29,097 bases of DNA from Cyclostephanos tholiformis (Eukaryota > Bacillariophyta > Thalassiosirophyceae > Thalassiosirales > Thalassiosiraceae), in the NCBI GenBank assembly GCA_036939975.1, contig JALLPB010000224.1, positions 1 to 29,097 of the forward strand, given 5' to 3'. Shown piece by piece: positions 18,790-29,097 of this stretch (position 1 is the stretch's first letter; every line of letters starts with the position of its first letter). Made by a program: the position numbers and the translations under genes. The notes beneath the pieces were generated by a model. That model ran no database searches. It saw only the letters and a program-made list of their open reading frames with translations, and was not told the DNA's origin.

Positions 18790-20401
18790 AGGATTGGGTA
18801 ATTCGGAAGATTCTAGGAACAACCTTCTCCTAAGTGCAAAATGCACTATCTGAACTATCTCTTTCGGTCATACTTTTAACGTTGAGCATTTTAAGCTTAG
18901 CTGTAAGTGAACTCAGGCTGAAGCGCTGGGCCTCAAACAAGAATAATCGTGAAATAGGTTGATCTTTACCATCGGCTAGGCACAGATGCGACCATTTGCA
19001 TGTGCCTGCCAGCTGACTAATCAATGTTAAGGACATTATATCATGTACTTTTTGAATATACCCCATGTATATTCAAAGTTACATCACAGAACACACCGTA
19101 TATTTGAATTTATAGGCTTGTTTGCCATCTAATATCAAATATAGGAATAGCCATAACTCTCATATTCTGTGACTTTGAATATACATACCATAGTGCCATC
19201 TAATATCGAATATGGAGAGCTCATAACTTTGCTATTTGATGCCATAAATTCGAAGTTATATGCAAATGCAACCATGTAATATTGAATATGCACTTCAAAA
19301 AGATTCACAAAATGACCAAATAAGCTATATTTGATTAGTCAATAAAGCAATCTGAAAGTGATATGAAACTTAATCAGGTGGTATGGTACATAGTGCTTTT
19401 CTGATGGAGGCAAAGAATTGGAACGATGGGCTGCCTCAGCAGTGAATGCACTCCATGTTTTTGCAGGAAATGGTGTTTGATATGCTTCTCACAGATCAAT
19501 CAAACAAGCACATTGAGATGAGTAAGAACAATGACAACATTGCAATGGCTTGATTGGTTATCTTGCTTTAGTTGTATATATAAGTAGGTAAAATAGCCTA
19601 CTGGCAAGCCATTAGCACATTTGCTGTTCCATTTTGCATAAAAAATGTCTCATTGAGTGCAATCTGAAAGTGAGTTGATATGTATTAAGGTGATATCGGA
19701 CATGGTGGTACTTCTGATGACACGGCATCCACATTTGCCAAGATGATACATGAAATCAATGTCTTTGATGTTCCACGATAAGATGGTTAATGATCAAGTA
19801 AGACTGGTAAATCTAAATGGTGACATTTTACATTTGGCAGGAAGGCTTCAATGGACAAAAAAATTGGATTTAAAATCATTTTGGGCCCATTTTCAATCTT
19901 ACCCATTGTTCAATTTGTCTTCATGTTCTTTTTCTTGCTGTTAGAGAGGATTTGGTACAAAATTGCTGGGGGGGAAATTCAGGCTCATCAGTTCTTGCCA
20001 AAAACTCTGATGAAAGGCACTTTTACGTGTCACAACTAATGGTCGTGTGTGAAAAAAAGAGAAAAATCACAAAAATTCATCCACTGTGACCATCCATTAA
20101 CCCTCAACCTAACCCTAAATCGATGCAATACCAGCCTCAGTGATGTTGTAATTTATGCTTACCATGGTGGAAAAAACTCTAGATTTAGTTTATGCAAAAC
20201 AAGTCTTTTTGGACACGGTCTGTCTGGTTGGAGTTTTGGCTCCCACCAAAAAGAAAAATGTCACCTTTTAGATTTACCAGTCTTATGTATGCATATAGCT
20301 TGACAAATTCATCAGCCCTGCAGCATCATCCCCGTGGGTTTTCCTCTTCTGGGAAATGAAAGTTGTTGGAAAATAAAAATTCAAATATTAATAGAAAACG
20401 A
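18790..20401. other. AT-rich gene-poor region with diverged repeats
   Basis: No supportable gene was found. GCCATCTAATATC(A/G)AATAT occurs at 19124 and 19195 (71 bp apart). GCAATCTGAAAGTGA occurs at 19347-19361 and 19659-19673, and both copies are followed by similar GGTGxTATxGxACAT phrases. An inverted repeat pairs 19801-19830 with 20254-20283. These look like worn transposable-element debris. Confidence 0.5.
19801..20283. repeat. Inverted repeat with 30-bp arms about 420 bp apart
   Basis: The arms are 19801-19830 (starting AGACTGGTAAATCTAAATGG) and the reverse complement of 20254-20283, which match at 28 of 30 positions. The similarity fades outside the arms. No ORF of note lies between them. 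Confidence 0.65.
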
Positions 20402-20750
20402 TTATCTAAGTCCATTCAAAGGCTTGTGTGCCCAATTCAAGGCTTTGTATGCCCCATTTATGTGTTCTGCTTTGGCTTGGACTCTTGTTCCGGTGGATGC
20501 ACTAGCTGCTATAGTTGGGTAGATTCCAGGGTTGGTCCAGTTCATGAAATCAGTTCCACCAGTCATTGTGGAGTAAGCTGTTCCATCCATGATCATTTCA
20601 ACATGGCCATGATTTCTTCCTCCCAGTTTTGTTGGGATCACTGCTAAGATTGCAATGAGTTCTTTTTCTAAAATTGTCAGGTCGTGGCTTGTTGGTTGTC
20701 TGTGAATCTTGGTAGCACTTTCTTTTTTGAGTTCGACTTGGATTTCGGCT
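20402..20750 (-). pseudogene. Decayed gag-like N-terminal part of a Copia-type retrotransposon
   Basis: The minus-strand reading is open from about 20750: IQVELKKESATKIHRQPTSH, then DLTILEKELIAILAVIP, TKLGGRNHGHVEMIMD and YSTMTGG. It continues WTNPGIYPT and QAKAEHINGAYKAL, with a stop at 20402. The pattern (DLxxLExELxAxxAxIPxxLGGxxHGHxxxxxxxxxYxxxxGG...NPGxxP) is that of the gag-like region found in many algal and diatom Copia elements. The expected continuation (a LKxxxxEAVDxxFLxxIED-like segment) survives only as a shifted fragment below 20402 (DNRFLLIFEF). No protease, integrase, reverse transcriptase or long terminal repeat was identified. Confidence 0.6.
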
Positions 20751-23050
20751 CAGATCCCCATTGTTCTGAATGTTGCTTTCGCTTTATCTGATAAGTAATC
20801 ACTGCTGAACAGTGACTAAATAACAATAGTGTGAATATGTGATTACTTATTTATGTGCAATCTAGTTGAATTTGTCACTCAAAACCCTCTCCTGGAAACA
20901 TGCTTCCACGTGGAAAATTTAAATTCTCCATAGCTAACAGCTTGCTTGCTATCGTCTGTGTCTTCCATATTAGGGAAGTCTACCAAAGTTAATATGTAGC
21001 CTGTTTCTGTTTCTGCTGAATGCATTTATTGCATACATCGCTCAATAGCCCCACCATTACTGGCTATGGAGATGGATAATGATAAAAAAAGAAAAATGCT
21101 GATTAGCAGTCACTATATTCAATGTGGTGTCAGCATACAACCCAAATAATTCTTGCCTTGGTAAACATGCTGACTTTTTTATAGGTGCTTTGATACGGTC
21201 ACTAATGAAAAAGAGCATAATATATACATGTAAAAATTAACCACGGTGTTGATACACCTCTAAAAAACTGAGAAAGTATTACTTAACAATCTACAATCTC
21301 AAAACTCCCCCAAATTTTGCATAGAAATTACATCTCATTCACGTCACCAAACATCCCTGTTTTCTTATCACTTATGATTTTGTCATCATATGGTGGTTCC
21401 AAATTTGTGGATTCAGTGCCCGATTGCCAGCAAAACAAGCATTGAAACTTATCACCAAACTACGGAATCAGTGTTTCTTTTACCTGCCACAATGAAAGGA
21501 TTTGGGTCTGTTTACATAAACAATCCAAACCTGTTGTTTCTGAGAACCTCACAAAACTTTTGAATGTGTCTTCTTTTTGCCAATTTTTAAAATGTCACTC
21601 AAACAGACTGCTGTTTCTGAGCACCTCCTCACAAAATTTCCAAATGTATCATTTTTTAATGCCATTCAAATACAACATCAAACCTAGATAGCTTTATCAA
21701 CAAACATCAACAAACATCACAGATCAAGAGGAAAAAAGAGAGGAAAGTGACAAAACTCCTCCTTTGCCCAAAAAACTTTGTGGATGGTTTGCTATGTGGT
21801 CAAAGAATATGGTGAAGAACCAGGACCTCTGAATGAGATTGAAAGGTTTCAAGAAGGATTTAGATAATGATATCAGTACTACACTAAAAAAACATGAGGA
21901 GACTTTGCTCAGAATCTATTGAAAGAGTTTGAATTCTGTGCTCGAATGATGTCCAATTTCAGATGGAAGAATTCATTCGGTAAATATCACAAAATTAAGA
22001 GGTGTGAACTTGATAGATTGCATCGCCAGATTAAAGGCATTGGTTTATGAGATTGGGTTGTTGAGAGATGGATTGAAGTATATTCAATTTGGTGTCATGT
22101 TTGGGTTTTACTTGCACCATAGTTAAACTTGGATTCACGAATGACATAACAAGTAACATGCTTATTAGAACCCTTGTCAAGATCTTAATCATCAAAGACA
22201 CAGAAGACAGCATAGGAAATATTCATATGATATTTGTAGTAAGATTGAGGACAATCCCATTCACAGATGCCACCGATGAAAGCCCCCTTGGCCATATTCT
22301 CCTCAAAAACTTCCCTCGTTGTCTGCAACCTCTCCATTGTTAATATTTCATTTAAACAGATGAAGCTACTACTGCTCGTATAACAATTGAAATGGGCCGG
22401 TAACTAAGTTAATGGTTAGCTAAGGGGTATGAATTTCCTACGAATTAGTACATGGCTACAAATCTTTGTTAATCTAAAATTGCTTCCAAAAATCTCTGCT
22501 GGAATTGGAATCGGTATATCTCTACGAGGTTTGCGGTGCTAGGTGATTTCCAACCATTAGCTAATCCTTTGAAGATGATGTATGTAGTAGGTAGGTCATA
22601 GGCATACCTGATGTGAGAGTTGTAGGTACGAAGGTTGTGTAGTGTGGGAAGGATACCCACCGTTATTTGCACTAACTAGAGGTGCCGGACAGTTTGTGAC
22701 GTGAATGAGAACGAGAGCATGTATTGTGTTTTGGTAATATGTTAATTCACTTATGGCTTCGGTAGATTTCTTGAGGTAGATTTCTATGGTGAGTGACGGC
22801 CTCTATGGAGTCTGGTTTGTTTCAAATTAATTTGCCATGTGCATGCTTAGTATCCAGGGCAAGTGACTGTTTTTCAGCATTTTTTTTGTCCCCCTCTAAA
22901 TAATACTACGATATACTTCGAAATTCGGAGTTCTCATTTTTTGTGTTGTTTTTTGTTTATTTGTATTTTTCCAAAAAAAAAACATATCTTATTCTTTCTT
23001 CGTCGCAACGAGCAGTCAATACGCCCTCCCCCTCCTGACTCGAGATTACC
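20751..23050. other. AT-rich gene-poor region, nothing coding recognised
   Basis: No ORF on either strand has a recognisable or convincing product. A diverged tandem duplication lies at 21531-21672. The stretch 21720-21830 can be read as a charged peptide fragment (REESDKTPPLPKKLCGWFA), perhaps retroelement debris, but this is not secure. The last 100 bases form the leader of the APS reductase gene. Confidence 0.45.
21531..21672. repeat. Diverged tandem duplication, about 70-bp unit
   Basis: CTG(T/C)TGTTTCTGAG(A/C)ACCTC, then ACAAAA, a T-rich part and AATG(T/C)CA(C/T)TCAAA occur at 21531-21604 and again at 21608-21672 with small indels. Confidence 0.6.
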
Positions 23051-23948
23051 ATGGCAAGAAGGCACCATCCGATATCATCCTTTTCCCCGTCGTCCTCTTC
23101 GTTTCCTTCTTCTCCTTCTTCTTCTTCGTCGTCGTCATCGTCGTCGTCATCATCATCATCCATCGACGATGCGCGGTCGATGGACCTACCGCCGAGTAAT
23201 CGAACGATGCGTATTCCGAATCGATGGTGGTGGTGTAGTAACCGTCATAGTCATCATCGTCATCGTCGTCGAGGCGAGGGGGGTACGCGAGTCGTCGTCT
23301 TCCCATTCGTCATCCTCGCGACCGTCGTCGGGTTAATCGTCGCGCTATGCCAAGTGGGCACGACGATGCGCGGTGGAATGTCGTCGCATCCCACGACGGA
23401 CGTTCCCGACGACGAATACTACCGCGATGCACGCCACGACTCGGACGAGGATGCGTCGCATTCGTCGTCGTATTCGATCGCCCAACGCGTCGAATCCCCC
23501 CCCGACGACTACGACGACTACGACGACTACGACGACCTACGTAGTGCGCCGCTTCCCTCGACGCGGGAAGAGTTGGACGAATTGAACGAGGAATTCGCTC
23601 ACGTGGATCCGCACGGTATCCTGAGTTGGGCCGCACGACGACTCCTCCCGTCTCCCATCGAGCTCGATCTTGATCGTCGCCGCGATGTATCGCACGATGA
23701 TGCGATCGGTCATCGTCGACGACGACGTCGTCGTCGACGTCCGTTGATACAGGTGACGAGTTTCGGCCCGACGGGATTGGTCATACTGCACATGCTCAAT
23801 GAAACGGGACTGTTGCGTCACGTTCCGATAGTGACGTTGGACACGTTGCATCTCTTCCCCGAGAGTTACGACTATTACGACGCGATCACGGGGTATTACC
23901 GCACGGACGGGATCGAATTGGTCGTTATCAAGCCGATGCGAAGTTCGC

Positions 23949-23979
<31 letters not shown>

Positions 23980-25039
23980 TGGTGGGGAGTCGGTCGTGGG
24001 GGGGAGGGGGGGGGGGGTGAATAATGTCATCGATAAGCGGGAGGAGTTCGATTCCATATACGGACGTACGCTGTGGAGGGACGATCCGGACACGTACGCG
24101 AAACTCACGAAGGTCGAACCATTGCGCCATTGGATGGAAAGAACGAACGTGCGAATGTGGATCACCGGACGACGGAGGTCGACGGGGGGGGAAAGACGGG
24201 ATATGACCGTTTTGGAATACGAGGACTACCATCATCGACGCAACCGCGATTATGATGATGACTATGACGACGACGACGACGAGAATGACATCGACGGGGG
24301 GGATGACGAAAATGCATCCCTCGACGTGGAAGGGGGCGTGTGGAAGCTCAATCCCCTCGCGCATTGGACCCACGACGAAGTGTGGAGATACATCCGCGAT
24401 CATAATCTTCCGTACAATAAATTGTACGACATGGGATACACGTCGATCGGGGACGTGATGACCACCGACCTCCCACGCTCGAAGAATGCCACGTCGTCGT
24501 CGTCGTCGTCGTCGTCGTCTTTGTCGTCTGGGACCATTAATCTCGATGCCATCGACGAGTACGAGCGATCTGGTCGATTCATCGGATTGGGAAATAACCG
24601 TACCGAATGCGGACTGCATTCGCATCGAAAGAGGGTGAGAAAAAATACAAAACAAATAATCCCCATGTCCTCTCATCCCGCATTGAGATGCAACAGGTGC
24701 ATAAATTTGGACAATGCCAATTTAAAGACCAAGATCATGAGGGACGATCGAATGTTGCTAATCAAATTCTACTCGCCGTGGTGCGGGGGATGTCAGGACT
24801 TTGCGCCCACGTTGAATAAGATCGCGAATCGCCTACACGTCCAAGGTGAAGGGTTGCGCGTTGCGAGATTCGACGTCGCGCGCGATGACGTCCCACGATT
24901 GAACGGCGAGGTAATGTTTCACGTCGTGAACACCCCCACGTTGTATCGAGTTCGACATACGCCATCGTTCCAAGTGGATATGTACAAGGGCAAGCGCAAT
25001 TTCGATTCCATCATGCTTTGGATGATGGCAACGCATTGA
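23051..25039 (+). CDS. APS reductase (APR-B type without Fe-S cysteines) with C-terminal thioredoxin domain and N-terminal membrane segment
   Basis: This enzyme reduces adenylylsulfate (APS) to sulfite in sulfate assimilation. Single ORF, 662 aa. Residues 1-40 are Ser-rich, 81-101 form a hydrophobic segment after a His/Arg-rich part, and 110-230 are mostly acidic then Arg-rich. The reductase domain has SFGPTGLVILHML (237-249), TLDTLHLFPESYDYY (262-276), KVEPLRHW (354-361), WITGRRRS (370-377), NPLAHWT (434-440), the GYTSIGD segment (462-468) and catalytic Cys520 in ECGLH. The CC pair before xxxKVEPL is replaced by Tyr-Ala (349-350), and the CxxC after SIG by Asp468/Thr471. So the [4Fe-4S] ligands of plant-type APS reductases are absent, as in the moss isoform called APR-B. 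The thioredoxin-like domain (565-662) has WCGGC at 577-581 and can supply electrons from glutathione or thioredoxin. Asp and Ser runs interrupt the core. Plastid targeting is expected but the presequence is atypical. Confidence 0.87.
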
Positions 25040-25110
25040 TGACCCCCTTCCCATCCGAGCAAAAACTAATGAAACTAATTTTAATTTCCGACCCATACAA
25101 CTATATACAT

Positions 25111-28100
25111 CTAATGAATATTAGCTCTCGTCGTCGGAGCAGGAGACACGTCCCCCTTCAAATCCAAAGACTGATGCAATATGACAATTTGCTTTGCCAT
25201 TTCATCAATATCTTCATCAAGTTTATTCATAAGCGCTCTCGTCCTCTCGCTCTGCCTGTCCATTGCCAGTCGCTCCCTCTCTTCAATGACGGCATCTAGC
25301 CGCAACTTTGCTGCTTTTAGGTGAATACTATCACTTCAAGGTGAATTACATCGTTTTTGTAGAGTTGTCATTCAACTTGCACAAGAATTATATCTTACTG
25401 AGTTTTCATACTTTTCAGCAGTTCCTCCTGGCCCTCATTGGGCGTATCGGCAACAACGTTCTCTGGAATCAGCGCCAAATCTCTCATATTCAACACAACA
25501 TTTAGAACGACGTTTCTGAATAGGTCCTTTACCAAATACCATCCCCCCGGAATGCACGAGTCAATTATGCCTTGAACGAGCAAGAATGCAAGTAATGAAT
25601 ATTGAGTGAATGTAAGGTGTAACACTTGGCCCAATTATATCATACTAAATATCATACCGCTGAGGCCACAATACTCTCCTCCGATAACCAACACTTTCCG
25701 TTCCTCTTCCATTGAGGCTCTGACCCAATTTTGGGGGACAACACCACTATTCACTCGTATGTTTGGAGAGCTCCGTCCAATACGACTGGTAATACTTTGT
25801 GGTTGTAGGTGGGCAAAAGATTTTGAATATTAATATTAACTGCAAGATGGTCACAACATGAAGTGCCAAGAGTAACTGCAAAGAATGAAACATACCGCGA
25901 TTTATTTGATGAAGGAGGTGGAATAATTGGCTCATACTCAGCATGCGCCATCAACTCATTACTCAGATCTTTCAATAAGATAGCATCTTCTCCCTTCATT
26001 ATTTTCCCTGTTCTCCTATTGAAGATGTCAATTTTTGTATCGGGGGGAAGATGGTGCAGGATTGCTGGTATTCCTTGAAGCAAAATGGGATCCAAAAGAG
26101 CTGGTTCCGCGCTTTCCAACATATTTGAAATGTGTGGGTACTTAGTGGGACTGCGAGCATAGCCGCCATCTCCAGTTGAATGCGTCGCTGAGATTTTCCG
26201 CTTCACTGCCTCCGATTTCATAACACGTGGCATCACACATGGAAACCGTTGTGAAAATGCCTTGACTTTGTCAAGGTCGACCTTGCCATCATCTACCAAT
26301 GCAAATTGGTTAACTTGAACCTTGCTCGGAATTCCCGACACAGTGCACCAACCGCGTGATTTTCGATCGATTATCGTACCCGATCGACCCTCATATTTTC
26401 CGCGGTCAATGTAAACAGATGCGCCGACAATCGGATCAAAAGCGGAGTCTTTCTCCTGATCCTCATTATTTGCATTGCTATTATGTGCATCAAAATCAGC
26501 TTTCTCTTGTGCCACTACCTTATCAAGGCTGTTTTCAGCATCATGTCGATCATTCGAGCTTCCATGAACAGGAGATCCTGGATCGTACTCGCCGCCTGTA
26601 TTGCTGCTGTCGTTGTTAGATTTCACCGAGACATCCTCTTTTTCGTCGTTGTCGAGTTCTCTGTTCTCCTTGAGACTCTCGTCATTGTCTTTGTCTTCAT
26701 CATTCCAAGTTAAATTCTTGTCAACCTCCTCCTTCTCGTGTACATCATCATATTTGACACCATGTTTATCGTTGTCAATCACACCCTCCTCCTTCCCGTG
26801 TGCATCATCATATTTGACAGCATCTTTATTCTCATCAATCCCATCGTTGCTACTACTCTCAACAAAGGCTGGGGGATATTTTATGACTTCAAACATATCC
26901 CTTGTGAATGCCGCCGGCACGTCAGGATTGTCCGTGACGTACCAATCGCCCAATACAAATACCCTAATGACAGTACCTTCCACGCCAGCATACTCTCTGG
27001 GTTGCATCTCCTGTTTAACCTTGACCCTGGCGCCCATGTACCGCTGGTAGCGTTGTGCGAAGTCGGTCTGCTTCGGGGTGCAAACATTACTTGCGCCACT
27101 TTCGATTGCTCTAGCATTATCCGCATATTCAAGGACAGTGACATCTTCGAACCCCAGGGGGTCCGGTACCGTATCGAGCTGTAGGCGTCGCAGGGATCTC
27201 TTTTCAATTATGACCCCTGTTTGTCCCGTGAATCTTCCCTTTGTGATTAGAATCGTTGCCCTTGCAAGGGAATCAGGCTCTGATGTAGCGTCCATGACAG
27301 TGGGCGCCTCCTCCACCACGATTGGTGGGATCTTTTGTACAATATTGCTGGACCGAATTTCTTTTTCGGCAGGCTCTTTCTCGTCATCAATAAGCTTTTC
27401 CCTTAGCTCGACGCGCATCTTCTTACTTTCAGAACGCCTCATCTCTTGTCCTGTCCGGTTCCCCTCCTCAAGAAGCCTCTTCGCCCTGGCATACCCGGGT
27501 GGATAACTCAATATGTCAAACTTATCAGCGCGGAAGGCATTTGTTATCGCGGGATTATCGGTGATGTACCAATCGCCCACGATTACTTTCGCGACTGTCC
27601 CGATCACTCCGGCGTATTTTGGATTGCTCGGGAGGATGCGCACCCTAGCACCAACATACTTCGTCATCAAAGCCCTTGCAAAAGAGGAACCACTGAGCGC
27701 CTCCCCCCTGATGGCGGCTGGTGTTACGATTTCTACATCGGCAATCTTCACGAGTTCAACCACGGGCAATTTGACATTGCTTTCATTCGAATGGGAGGCG
27801 TCCGAGATTAGCAAGTGCCTGTAGGATTGTCGCTCGTTAATCTTGACAATACATCCCTTGAATTTGCCAGCATTCACCATGACGCGCGCCCCGGTCAAAT
27901 CGATGTGGTCGTCTTGAACTTCCTCTTCTACTTTGGTCTCCCTATCATCATTCTTATCATCGTCCTTGCCTTCGCCTTCTTCTTCCCCCTGGTACCTCAA
28001 AACCTCGACGTCCAGTGCCCTCGCGTATCTCTCCACGCAACTCGTTTCATCCCTGAAGCGGTACCATTGGTTGTCTATAACCTTGGTTATCGTGCCAACG

Positions 28101-29092
28101 CTCCCCGTATCAGCCAGTCGAACGCGAGCATGCAGTAGTTGTAGGGACGTGCTAAGCGGCGTCGTCCCCGCCGTGGCCGAATCGCCTACCATCCTATTCT
28201 TCTTCTTATCGCTGCCACAATGAAAATTGGACGAATATTCGTCGTCCTCGTCGACGTCGTCATCACCGTCCTCGTCATCGTTGTCAGCTTCCGGATCCTT
28301 TCTGCCGTATTGCTCATCGTCTTCGTAATCTTCGTCATCATCATCACTGTTGTCATCTTCGTCGTCGTCGTCGTTGCCAACGTTATCAAAATTACCATCG
28401 GCGGCGATTTCGTTCGCATCCCCTTCGACGTCAACCTCCTTGTACTCCGAGTCATCGTTGCCTTCCGTGTCTTCTTCGCCGCCCTCGTCATCGTCCTTCT
28501 CTTCTTCCCCCTCGCCTCTCTCGTCTTCGCCATCGTTTCCCCCTCCCCCCCCTCCTACACCGCCCCCCGACCCATCCCGATCCTCGCCTCCCGCCAATAC
28601 CTCCTCCTTCTCCTCCTCCTCCTCGCGATCGTCCCCTCCTCCCCCACCCGCAACATCCGAGGAGTTTTCTACGCCCCCCCCCCGATCCCCCCCCTCGCCT
28701 TCCTCGGTGACCGCGGCATCGGTCGCGACGTTGGAAGCGACCGCCATCGCGACCTCGTCGTCGTCGTCGTTCCCATCGTTCATGTCTTCGTCGACTACGT
28801 CCCTCCCCTTCCCCGCCACCACCACCGCCCCCCCATCGACCGAGCCCATCGTCGTCGTACACCCCCTCCCCCCCCCCTCCTCCATACCCTCCAAATATCG
28901 TTCCACCTCCCTCGTGCTACGAAACTTAACCGTCGGATCGCCATCGTACGTCCAAAATCGATCGAACGCGGGAGTCTTGACGCCCTTCTTCCTTTTTCGA
29001 GGTACGGAGATCACGGTCCATCCCCTGCCGTAGACGGGACATGGCAACGGACGTGATTGGTCGTCGATGGGGGGGGGGGGGGGGGGCCTCAT
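25111..29092 (-). CDS. MBD-like and multi-KOW domain protein, four exons
   Basis: The CDS on the minus strand joins 29092-25896, 25785-25658, 25570-25412 and 25313-25111 (1228 aa). The introns are 25786-25895 (GTATGT...ACCAG), 25571-25657 (GTATGA...TTCAAG) and 25314-25411 (GTATGA...TAAAAG); the phases agree and exon joins rebuild a module (GEYCGLSG-IIDSCIPGGWYLV). Residues 22-70 resemble a methyl-CpG-binding domain (GRGWTVISVPRKRKKG, KFRSTREVERYLEG). Residues 75-300 are very acidic. KOW-like modules follow near 321-370, 398-450, 479-535, 608-655, 685-745, about 895-940 and 1093-1125 (patterns such as GARVRILPSN and GTVAKVIVGDWYITDNP). The last exon forms a charged coiled coil (LDAVIEERERLAMDRQSE). 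KOW modules bind RNA or proteins in transcription and translation factors such as SPT5, so a nuclear chromatin or transcription role is a guess. The ATG lies 5 bases from the window edge next to a C18 run, so the true start may be outside. Confidence 0.7.
29069..29086. repeat. 18-nt poly-G tract at the start of the MBD/KOW gene
   Basis: An uninterrupted G run (poly-C in the coding strand) encoding consecutive prolines just after the first Met. Length errors here would change which upstream start is in frame. Confidence 0.85.
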
Positions 29093-29097
29093 CGATA

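Noticed and set aside
20097..20119. Telomere-like CCCTAA units
   Set aside because: Only about two imperfect units (CCTAACCCTAAA) are present; this is too few for an interstitial telomere tract.
22031..22343. Small opposed ORFs in the desert
   Set aside because: Short, without motifs, and in AT-rich DNA where such ORFs arise by chance.
18790..23050. CRISPR-like or phage-like array
   Set aside because: Repeats are few, diverged and irregularly spaced, and the surrounding genes are clearly eukaryotic.
23537..24676. Long minus-strand ORF (379 codons) opposite the APS reductase
   Set aside because: It is the antisense shadow of GAC/TCG-biased coding sequence; it has no recognisable motifs, while the sense strand has conserved catalytic motifs.
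28220..29056. Plus-strand ORF (278 codons) of hydrophobic Val/Ile/Phe runs
   Set aside because: It is the antisense of Asp/Glu repeats in the KOW gene (GTC/ATC against GAC/GAT), not a membrane protein.

Overview
The window looks like nuclear DNA of a diatom, most likely a centric one. The evidence is eukaryotic gene structure with short GT-AG introns, and bipartite plastid-type presequences (a signal peptide followed by an aromatic or leucine residue, as in SA|F and RG|F). The repeats also fit: a decayed Copia-type gag of the kind common in diatoms, a diatom-type DDE transposase remnant and two members of what looks like a multicopy diatom protein family. The tRNA gene has no encoded CCA. No operons or prokaryotic signals are present. 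Species-level assignment is not possible from the sequence alone.

Layout. 1-1155: frameshifted copy A of a multicopy protein family. 1635-3351 (+): two-exon RUS/DUF647 protein. 3408-4570 (-): three-exon LOG-type phosphoribohydrolase with a C-terminal membrane segment. 4735-6054 (+): organellar methionyl-tRNA formyltransferase, divergent from LOG. 6392-6462 (-): tRNA-Gly(GCC). 6538-8370 (+): acidic protein with an MSS51-like C-terminal domain. 8371-13200: repeat-rich stretch with a transposase relic (-), GGC/GGT triplets, a cluster of ATAGCGCTAT palindromes, copy B of the multicopy family and a ruined MORN-repeat gene. 13297-16706 (-): three-exon NodU/CmcH-type carbamoyltransferase with a plastid-like presequence. 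17063-18789 (+): SAM methyltransferase whose frame is broken twice, both times in poly-G. 18790-23050: AT-rich gene desert with repeats and a gag relic. 23051-25039 (+): APS reductase fused to thioredoxin and lacking the iron-sulfur cysteines. 25111-29092 (-): four-exon protein with an MBD-like domain and many KOW-like modules.

How the genes relate. They are independent eukaryotic units, often in divergent pairs (LOG/formyltransferase, carbamoyltransferase/methyltransferase), and not one pathway. Several could serve the plastid: formyl-Met initiation, sulfate assimilation and possibly the carbamoyltransferase and RUS protein. I rebuilt exon structures by hand from splice signals, reading phase and recognised family motifs. 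They have not been checked against transcripts. Two sequence textures stand out: TCG/GAC trinucleotide-rich coding DNA (13.3-18.8 kb and 23-25 kb) with very long G tracts, and the AT-rich desert between them.
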